From: Sandarakinorhabdus sp. | Lineage (GTDB): Bacteria > Pseudomonadota > Alphaproteobacteria > Sphingomonadales > Sphingomonadaceae | Direction: 5' to 3' | Assembly (NCBI GenBank): GCA_025458465.1 | Contig: JALOSK010000249.1 | Span: 1-6,121 of the forward strand | Length of the DNA: 6,121 bases | In this document: in pieces, positions 1 through 6,121 of the stretch | How positions within the stretch are numbered: the first letter of the stretch is position 1 | Layout of the letters: the number at the start of each line of letters is the position of its first letter | Program-made: the position numbers and the translations under genes | The notes under the pieces: model-generated | Databases searched by the model: none | Seen by the model: only the letters and a program-made list of their open reading frames with translations | Told to the model about the DNA's origin: nothing

Positions 1-359
1 TCGCGGGCCGATGGGAAGGTGGCCCAGTGCGGGAAGGCCACGATGTTCCAGCGGTTGCTGGGCCCGATGGAGGCGCCCAGCACGCCGGTGGTCTCAAAGC
101 GCCGGTTGCCCACGTCCAGCCAGCCCTGCGGCGCTGCCATCGTGCCCGATACGCCCACTTGCAGCCATTGGCGCTGTGTCTGCTCCACCGAACCGGCATC
201 GCCCCAGTACAGCCGCGGATGGGCACCGAAGATGTTGAGTCCGGTCAACAGCAGGAACAGGATGGCCAGCGCCGTTGTCCAGTGGGCGATGCGCACCGGC
301 AGGCTGTGCCGCAACACCCGGCGGCGGCCCGTATCAGGGCGCATCGAGCGTGCAGCCAT
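1..359 (-). CDS. Cytochrome b561-type / b/b6-domain membrane cytochrome, N-terminal part (partial at window edge)
   Basis: This is the N-terminal 119 residues of an integral membrane b-type cytochrome; the gene continues beyond base 1. Seen: a basic N-terminus, then RHSLPVRIAHW followed by a hydrophobic first membrane helix (about residues 24-45) ending in LTGLNIFGAHP. His26 in the RIAHW motif is the likely haem ligand of that helix. A periplasmic loop containing YWGD and FPHWATFP follows. This pattern is typical of the cytochrome b561/Ni-Fe hydrogenase cytochrome b superfamily, which passes electrons between the quinone pool and a periplasmic oxidoreductase. In many proteobacteria such a gene precedes a molybdopterin oxidoreductase gene; here that gene would lie outside the window, so the partner is unknown. 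The start at 359 overlaps the upstream gene by 26 bp. A second ATG at 344 would overlap it by 11 bp and is equally possible; neither has a strong ribosome binding site. Confidence 0.82.
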   Translation of the reverse strand, partial: MAARSMRPDTGRRRVLRHSLPVRIAHWTTALAILFLLLTGLNIFGAHPRLYWGDAGSVEQTQRQWLQVGVSGTMAAPQGWLDVGNRRFETTGVLGASIGPSNRWNIVAFPHWATFPSAR

Positions 360-699
360 ATTCCGGATCGAACCGCGCGGTGCGTTTGGCCAGCAGCGGC
401 ACCCGGGCGGTGATGCTGCGGCTGGCGCTGTCTTCCGTCACCTCGACGATTTCGGTGCCGGGTTCGCGATCGCCTTCGCAGCTCCCCATGTCCCGCCCGC
501 CCACGAACCGGCAGGAACAGACAACATGGGCGATGTAGCCGGTGGCCAGCTGTGCCTGCCGGCCGGTGCTGGAATATCTGAGGCCCAGCCAGCCGCCGGC
601 GGCCAGACACAGGGCCAGAACCGGGCCCCAGACCAGCCAGCGCCGCCAGCGCGGGCGGCCATTTGGGGCAGATGGGTCAAGCGTCTCACTTGCCAGCAT
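334..699 (-). CDS. Small single-pass membrane protein with a CxC-x10-C motif, function unknown
   Basis: The product is 121 residues. The first 21 are polar and basic (ending RPRWRR), then comes one hydrophobic helix at about 21-40 (WLVWGPVLALCLAAGGWLGL). The rest is a soluble domain of about 80 residues, predicted periplasmic by the positive-inside rule. The domain carries Cys61, Cys63, Cys74 and Cys116 in the contexts VVCSCRFVGGRD, GSCEGD and YGCTLDAP, which could form disulfides or bind a ligand. I cannot assign a named family with certainty. From memory the pattern (CS..FV.GRD near the start, GCTL at the end) resembles the region that precedes the catalytic domain in some NylB-like serine hydrolases, and such a hydrolase lies divergently next door. 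The gene's last 26 bases overlap the start of the cytochrome b gene, so the two are probably co-transcribed. The start at 699 is chosen because the upstream in-frame extension runs antisense through the hydrolase gene. No strong ribosome binding site is visible. Confidence 0.7.
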   Translation of the reverse strand: MLASETLDPSAPNGRPRWRRWLVWGPVLALCLAAGGWLGLRYSSTGRQAQLATGYIAHVVCSCRFVGGRDMGSCEGDREPGTEIVEVTEDSASRSITARVPLLAKRTARFDPEYGCTLDAP

Positions 700-724
700 G
701 GGGGCAGGGCCTTTAGCAGGGAGG

Positions 725-1819
725 ATGATGCATAGGTGCAGGAAGCCGATGGCGCTCGCAAGCCTGTTGCTGGCTGTTTTGCCGGCCGCGGCTGCGTGCG
801 CGCAGGCGGCGGCCACGGCGCCTGCGGCGGCGCCGGCGCGCATTCCGGCCGCGGCTGCCGCTTCTGCCCTGCCGGCCGCCGATGCCTTCTTCACCGATCC
901 TGCCCTGAAGGACACCCGCGCGCTGGTCGTTCTGCAGGATGGCCGCCGGATCTACGAACGCTATGGCACCGGGATCGGGCCGGGCACCCGGCTGGTCAGC
1001 TGGTCGATGGCGAAATCCATCACCTCCACCCTGATCGGCGAACTGGTGGCCGATGGCCGGCTGGAGCTGGACACGCCGGCCCCGGTGCCGGAATGGCAGC
1101 GCGATGCGGCCGATCCGCGCGCCAGGGTGACGCTGCGCCAGCTGTTGCACATGGCATCGGGCGTGAAGCACACGGAAACCGGGCCGGACCCGGAAAAATC
1201 GGACACCAATCGCGCGCTGTTCGCCGATACCTCGGCCGATATCTACAACACGCTGACAACGCACATATTGGCGCGCATCGTTGCCGACGCGCTGGTGGGC
1301 CCCGCTGCCAAGCCGGACGCCCGTCGCCGCGCCGTGCGCGCCTTCATCACCGAACGGCTGGCGCAGCCGGCCGGCATGGCCAGCCTGCTGTGCGAATTCG
1401 ATCCCGCCGGCAACCTGCTGGGCGGCTCGCTCTGCCATGCCACCGCGCGCGACTGGGCGGCCTTCGGGCAGATGTATCTTGATGGCGGCGTGGTGGCCGG
1501 GGTGCAGGTGGTGCGCCCTGATTGGGTGCAGTTCGTGCGCACGCCGTCTCCGGCCAATCCCGGTTACGGCGGGCAGTTCTGGCTGAACCGCAAGCCGGCC
1601 AATGGCAAGGATGAAGCCCTGTTCTGGCGCAAGGGGCCGCCCGATGCCTATGCCGCCATCGGCCATCTGGGCCAATATGTGATCGTGGTGCCATCACGGC
1701 GTCTGGTGGTGGTGCGGCTGGGCAAGACGCAGGATGATGATCTGCAGCCGGTGCGCGATGCGCTGGCGCGGCTGGTGAACGAAGTCCCGCCTGCCCAAGC
1801 CAAGGTGGCGACGCCGTGA
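725..1819 (+). CDS. Exported serine hydrolase, class C beta-lactamase / NylB-like family (PF00144)
   Basis: This 364-residue protein is a predicted exported serine hydrolase; family members cleave amides, esters or beta-lactams, and the substrate here is unknown. A Sec signal peptide (basic RCRK, then MALASLLLAVLPAAAACAQA) is followed by an Ala/Pro-rich linker to about residue 53 and then the catalytic domain. The nucleophile motif SxxK is S94-M-A-K97. Y174-N-T is the candidate for the Tyr motif, and H314-L-G316 followed by QYVIVVPSRRLVVVRLG fits the C-terminal HxG strand. ATARDWAAFGQMYLDGG is also typical of the group. The family's PG-containing loop just before the Tyr appears to be missing, so activity is uncertain. 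The ATG pair at 725/728 follows GGGAGG and keeps the basic n-region. An ATG at 749, with AGGA five bases upstream, would remove it. The stop overlaps the GTG start of the next gene (GTGA). Confidence 0.88.
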   Translation: MMHRCRKPMALASLLLAVLPAAAACAQAAATAPAAAPARIPAAAAASALPAADAFFTDPALKDTRALVVLQDGRRIYERYGTGIGPGTRLVSWSMAKSITSTLIGELVADGRLELDTPAPVPEWQRDAADPRARVTLRQLLHMASGVKHTETGPDPEKSDTNRALFADTSADIYNTLTTHILARIVADALVGPAAKPDARRRAVRAFITERLAQPAGMASLLCEFDPAGNLLGGSLCHATARDWAAFGQMYLDGGVVAGVQVVRPDWVQFVRTPSPANPGYGGQFWLNRKPANGKDEALFWRKGPPDAYAAIGHLGQYVIVVPSRRLVVVRLGKTQDDDLQPVRDALARLVNEVPPAQAKVATP

Positions 1820-2306
1820 GCACGCCCGATTACCGCCTGATCGACATCCGTCTGGACGAGCGCACCATCCTGTGGCGCAACGCCGATATCGAGCAGGAAC
1901 GCCGCGTTGCCATCTTCGATCTGCTGGAAGGCAATGAATTCAAGCCCATCGCTGCCGCCGAGGCTGGTCACCACGGCCCCTACAAGCTGCTGCTGGGCGT
2001 GGAGGATGGCCGGCTGGACGTGACCGTATCGAACGGCGACGACGTGCAGGTTGACGCCTTCCAGCTGGCCTTGAGCCCCTTCCGCCGCACGATCCGCGAA
2101 TATTTCGCCATCTGCGACAGCTATTATCAGGCCATCCGCCAATCGAGCCCGCAACAGATTGAAACCATCGACATGGCGCGGCGCGGCATCCACAACGACG
2201 CGGCGGAGTTGCTGAAGGAACGGCTGGAGGCCCGCGCGCTGGTCGATTTCGACACCGCGCGCCGGCTGTTCACCCTCATCTGCGTGCTGCATATCAAGGG
2301 GCATTA

Positions 2307-2307
<1 letters not shown>
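1816..2307 (+). CDS. UPF0262 family protein, function unknown
   Basis: The product has 163 residues and is full length for UPF0262 (PF06793), a conserved alphaproteobacterial family without a known function. Seen: an N-terminal part with [23 protein letters not shown] (residues 7-29) and [13 protein letters not shown]. The long conserved C-terminal block begins with [15 protein letters not shown] (94-108) and continues through [21 protein letters not shown] to [19 protein letters not shown]. There is no signal peptide and no membrane helix, so it is probably cytoplasmic. It starts with GTG, whose bases overlap the hydrolase stop (GTGA), and its TAA stop shares one base with the dcd ATG (TAATG). 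This indicates translational coupling across all three genes. In many alphaproteobacteria the family sits near hisD and murA; here murA is 1.4 kb downstream. Confidence 0.93.
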
Positions 2308-2726
<419 letters not shown>

Positions 2727-2755
2727 AATGCGGCTGTAATCATGGCGCTGCCCTG

Positions 2756-2784
2756 ATGCCGCCGGGGCTGGCGCCCGGCGGCAT
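2756..2784. terminator. Perfect 11-bp inverted repeat between dcd and rarD, possible terminator or attenuating hairpin
   Basis: ATGCCGCCGGG (2756-2766) and CCCGGCGGCAT (2774-2784) are perfect inverted complements around a 7-base loop, giving a very stable GC-rich hairpin 30 bases after the dcd stop. No run of T follows, so it is not a classical intrinsic terminator. It could still end or attenuate transcription, or protect the 3' end of the upstream mRNA. The right arm covers the first base of a possible TTG start for rarD at 2784, so it could also affect rarD translation if that start is used. Confidence 0.5.
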
Positions 2785-2804
2785 TGCCGTCTAACGCCGC
2801 TCTG

Positions 2805-3698
2805 GTGACCGCTCCCGCCCCTTCCGAAACCCGCAACGGCTTCCTGGCCGGCATGGGTGCCTATCTCATATGGGGCCTGATGCCCTTCTATCTGCGGCTG
2901 CTGCAGGGCGTGCCGGCGCTTGATGTGCTGGCGCACCGCATCGTGTGGACGGTGCTGCTGGTCGTGCTGCTGATCGCCGGGCTGAAGGGGTGGGACCGGG
3001 TGCGCGCGGCCCTGCGCCAGCCGCGCCTGATGCTGTTGCTGCTCGCGTCTTCGGTGTGCATCGCCATCAACTGGCTGGTCTATACCTGGGCGATCCTGGC
3101 CGGCCATGCCATCGACACCTCGCTGGGCTATTTCATCAATCCGCTGGTTTCGGTGCTGTTCGGCGTTGCCTTGCTGGGCGAACGGCTGTCGCGTCTGCAG
3201 TGGGTGGCGGTGGCGCTCGCCGCGCTGGGGGTGGCGCTGCTCACCATCGAGCGTGGCGCCCTGCCGATGGTCAGCCTTGCGCTGGCCTTCTCGTTCGGCA
3301 TCTATGGCCTGATCCGCAAGCAGGCGGCGGTGGAGGCACCCACCGGGCTGTTCATCGAAACGCTGATGCTGGCGCCGCTTGCCATGTTGTGGATCGCCTT
3401 CACCCCGCAGGGCTTCACCGGCTGGCCGGCGCCAACGCTGGTCACCCTGGCACTTGGCGGCGTGGTGACGGCCGTGCCGCTGATCCTGTTCGGCGTGGCG
3501 GCGCGGCGGCTGAAACTCTCCACGCTGGGCCTGATGCAGTATCTGGCGCCCACCATGGTGCTGCTGGAAGCGGTGCTGCTGTTTGGCGAGGTGCTTGATC
3601 CGGCCCGGCTGGCGGCCTTCTGCTGCATCTGGGCCGGCCTTGTCGTCTATTCCCTGTCATTGCGCAGGCCAGTGGCGCCGGGGCCCGCGACGCGCTAA
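2805..3698 (+). CDS. rarD: EamA/DMT-family transporter RarD
   Basis: This is an inner-membrane protein of the drug/metabolite transporter superfamily. From the chosen start it is 297 residues, almost the length of E. coli RarD. It looks like ten hydrophobic helices in two EamA repeats. Signature stretches are GAYLIWGLMPFYLRLL (residues 18-33), AHRIVWT, SLGYFINPLV (106-115), GERLSRLQWVAV (125-136), LAFSFGIYGLIRKQA, PTGLFIETL, and LKLSTLGLMQYLAPT in the last part. The transported substrate is not known for the family; the name comes from a chloramphenicol-sensitivity phenotype. The GTG at 2805 is preferred because an upstream TTG at 2784 lies in the arm of a strong hairpin and the seven extra residues are not conserved. 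Neither start has a clear ribosome binding site, so the start is uncertain. The stop is 9 bases before murA, suggesting one transcript. Confidence 0.92.
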   Translation: MTAPAPSETRNGFLAGMGAYLIWGLMPFYLRLLQGVPALDVLAHRIVWTVLLVVLLIAGLKGWDRVRAALRQPRLMLLLLASSVCIAINWLVYTWAILAGHAIDTSLGYFINPLVSVLFGVALLGERLSRLQWVAVALAALGVALLTIERGALPMVSLALAFSFGIYGLIRKQAAVEAPTGLFIETLMLAPLAMLWIAFTPQGFTGWPAPTLVTLALGGVVTAVPLILFGVAARRLKLSTLGLMQYLAPTMVLLEAVLLFGEVLDPARLAAFCCIWAGLVVYSLSLRRPVAPGPATR

Positions 3699-3707
3699 AG
3701 CCTGCCC

Positions 3708-4983
<1,276 letters not shown>

Positions 4984-4991
<8 letters not shown>

Positions 4992-5382
4992 TCGGCTGGC
5001 GCTCCTTGGCCAGGAGCCGGACGACATCGCCACCTTCTCGGCGCTGCTGCAGGATGCGACGCTGCGGCTGGCCGATGTGGGTTATGATCGCAAGGCGCGG
5101 CGGCTGGCGCTGCTGATCAACCGCTATCGCCGCGAAGTGGCTGCACCATCGCGCATCCGGTGCGCCTTTCGCGCGGAAGCGGTTGAAGCGGTGCAGCGCG
5201 CTGGCTGGCCCGCCGACCCCGAAGCCGTCACCGTCATCCTGTCGCTGGCGCTGGAAGGGGACTGGCTGGTGATCACCTGCGCTGCCGGGATCGCCCTGCG
5301 CGCGAAGCTGGAAGTGATCGATCTGGTGCTGGAAGACATGGGCGAGGCGTGGGCCACCACCCGCGTGCCCGATCACGGCTGA
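4984..5382 (+). CDS. DUF2948 family protein, function unknown
   Basis: The product is 132 residues and cytoplasmic by its sequence. It fits DUF2948 (PF11164): [21 protein letters not shown] near the start, then [19 protein letters not shown] (residues 31-49), a middle part with [16 protein letters not shown], and a C-terminal block ending with [23 protein letters not shown]. The family has no known biochemical role. In alphaproteobacteria it commonly follows murA and precedes hisD, and here it overlaps the murA end by 8 bases (ATG at 4984, murA stop at 4989-4991), so it is translationally coupled to murA. An in-frame ATG further upstream at 4915 would extend deep into murA and is rejected. 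hisD does not follow; the next gene is the convergent bioY, whose stop codon lies inside the end of this gene. Confidence 0.92.
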
Positions 5383-5882
5383 GCGCGCCGGCTCCACAGC
5401 CGCAGCACAATCGTCGCCACTACCGATTTCACGCCTGCGCCAGGCAACAGCACCGCCAGCGCCGCAATGTCTCCGCCGCGCAGGGCAACACCCAAACCGC
5501 CCAGCACCAGCAGCAGCGCATGGGCTGCCAGCATCAGCAGCAGCGTCTGCCGCCAGCCCCAACCCGGCTGCCAGCGCATCGCCAGCCGCGCCGCCAGCGG
5601 CAGGGCGATCAGGAAGCCGGCGCTGTATCCGCCCATCGCCAGATAACCGCCGTTCATGCCCGCCAGCACCGGCAGGCCCAGCGCCGCCAGCCCCAGCCAG
5701 GCCAGAACGCCGGCCACGCCCGCCGTGCCGGCCAGTGCGCCGGCGAGGCAGACGATCAGGGATTGCAGGGTGACTGGAACAGGCCCGACATCGAACGATA
5801 CGGGCGCGGCGAGGCAGAGCAGGGCCGTGGTTGCCAGCCCGCCGGCCAGCGGTGACAGCAGGCGCGGCTGTGGTGCGGCCAT
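5373..5882 (-). CDS. bioY: Biotin transporter BioY family protein
   Basis: BioY is the substrate-binding S component of ECF-type biotin uptake, located in the inner membrane. The product is 169 residues, slightly short for the family, and almost entirely hydrophobic with about five or six helices. Seen: GPVPVTLQSLIVCLAGALAG (residues 33-52), the family's G.VP.T.Q signature, then LGLAALGLPVLAGMNGG, GGYSAGFLIALPLAA (84-98) and, near the C-terminus, LPGAGVKSVVATIV with the conserved Lys152. The usual GPT before GGYxxGF is replaced by LAM and the loop looks a few residues short. No bioM or bioN energising genes are visible, so it may act alone or share a distant ECF module. Its ATG shares one base with the ccmE stop (TGATG read on the minus strand), so translation is coupled to ccmE. 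Its 3' end overlaps DUF2948 by 10 bases. Confidence 0.87.
   Translation of the reverse strand: MAAPQPRLLSPLAGGLATTALLCLAAPVSFDVGPVPVTLQSLIVCLAGALAGTAGVAGVLAWLGLAALGLPVLAGMNGGYLAMGGYSAGFLIALPLAARLAMRWQPGWGWRQTLLLMLAAHALLLVLGGLGVALRGGDIAALAVLLPGAGVKSVVATIVLRLWSRRAQP
5376..5402. terminator. Imperfect hairpin at the convergent gene ends, weak candidate bidirectional terminator
   Basis: CGGCTG (5376-5381) pairs with CAGCCG (5397-5402), and AGC (5382-5384) pairs with GCT (5391-5393), leaving a 6-base loop and a CCA bulge. It lies exactly at the tail-to-tail junction of the DUF2948 and bioY genes, where there is no other room for a terminator. No T-run is present on either strand, so the call is weak. 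Confidence 0.25.
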
Positions 5883-6121
5883 CAGTTGCCGGCGGAAACC
5901 GCGCCGGTCTTCTTCATCGCGCCGGCGACTTCCGGCGGCATGTAGCTTTCATCATGCTTGGCCAGGATGGTATCGGCCTTGAACTGGCCGGTGGCCGGAT
6001 CGATCCGGCCTTCGGCGATCACGCCCTGCCCTTCGCGAAACAGATCGGGCAGGATGCCGGTGTAGGTGACGGGCACGGTGCTCGCCATGTCGGTGACGAC
6101 AAAACGAATGGTGGCGCCATC
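5882..6121 (-). CDS. ccmE: Cytochrome c maturation haem chaperone CcmE, C-terminal part (partial at window edge)
   Basis: This is the last 79 residues of CcmE; the 5' part, with its membrane anchor, lies beyond the window. CcmE is a periplasmic, membrane-anchored chaperone that binds haem covalently and hands it to the CcmF/CcmH lyase for cytochrome c assembly. Seen: [33 protein letters not shown], and the haem attachment region [15 protein letters not shown]. This carries the conserved His and, four residues later, the conserved Tyr of the family's HDExY motif. A short variable tail follows ([10 protein letters not shown]). The downstream gene in the same direction is bioY rather than ccmF, an unusual neighbour. 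An internal ATG at 6088 is not the start, because the reading frame and family similarity continue upstream to the window edge. Confidence 0.96.
   Translation of the reverse strand, partial: DGATIRFVVTDMASTVPVTYTGILPDLFREGQGVIAEGRIDPATGQFKADTILAKHDESYMPPEVAGAMKKTGAVSAGN

Noticed and set aside
690..717. TTGCCA (690-695) and TTTAGC (712-717) as a promoter for the hydrolase
   Set aside because: Spacing is about right, but the -10 match is poor and the position would leave almost no leader. It is too weak to call, although promoters for the divergent genes must lie near here.
19..735. A 238-codon plus-strand open frame at the left end
   Set aside because: It is the complement of the cytochrome b and CxC protein genes, both of which show convincing membrane helices and motifs on the minus strand.
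725..808. Lipoprotein signal (AAAC) in the hydrolase leader
   Set aside because: The residue three before the Cys is Ala rather than Leu/Val/Ile, and an Ala-x-Ala type site follows, so ordinary signal peptidase I cleavage is more likely.
800..885. GC-rich repetitive stretch as a DNA repeat element
   Set aside because: It encodes the Ala/Pro-rich linker of the hydrolase; the repetitiveness comes from GCG/GCC/CCG codons, with no defined repeat unit.
713..1675. A 320-codon open frame on the minus strand across the serine hydrolase gene
   Set aside because: It is antisense to a gene with clear catalytic motifs and a signal peptide, and its Arg-rich low-complexity product matches nothing I recognise.
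2727..2804. A remnant of the missing dcd C-terminus in another frame after the stop
   Set aside because: I read the three frames of the gap and saw no trace of the NTTPLPAKI-to-GQQGVT block, so this is not a simple frameshift.

Overview
The window is a compact, GC-rich stretch of chromosome, by eye well above 60% G+C, from an alphaproteobacterium. The best guess is Sphingomonadales. Two genes belong to families I know mainly from alphaproteobacteria (UPF0262 and DUF2948), and MurA, Dcd, RarD and CcmE read like the versions from that class. The genus cannot be fixed from the sequence alone. Almost every base is coding. I see no tRNA, rRNA, CRISPR array, insertion sequence or phage gene.

Layout. 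On the minus strand at the left edge, a small single-pass membrane protein (334-699) overlaps the start of a b-type cytochrome gene that runs off the window (1-359). Divergent from these, 25 bp away, a plus-strand series begins: an exported serine hydrolase of the class C beta-lactamase/NylB-like family (725-1819), a UPF0262 protein (1816-2307) and dCTP deaminase dcd (2307-2726), all joined by overlapping stop and start codons. A 78-bp gap holds a strong 11-bp inverted repeat. Then come rarD (2805-3698), murA (3708-4991) and a DUF2948 gene (4984-5382). From the right, on the minus strand, the 3' part of ccmE (5882-6121) and a bioY gene (5373-5882) converge on DUF2948, with a 10-bp overlap of the two gene ends.

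How the genes relate. murA provides the first committed step of peptidoglycan synthesis. DUF2948 and UPF0262 have no known function but are recurrent neighbours of murA and hisD in alphaproteobacteria; here hisD is not between or beside them. The serine hydrolase is exported and may act on envelope or extracellular amide or ester substrates. ccmE belongs to haem delivery for cytochrome c maturation and is translationally coupled to a biotin-uptake S component, which is an unexpected partner.

Most notable: dcd matches the family almost residue for residue up to the catalytic Glu strand, then jumps directly to the usual last four residues. About 45 residues of the C-terminal part are missing without a frameshift. 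The adjacent serine hydrolase also appears to lack the conserved loop just before its Tyr motif. The small Cys-containing membrane protein resembles, from memory, a region that in related serine hydrolases is fused in front of the catalytic domain. I found no clear sign of an entirely new multi-gene system.
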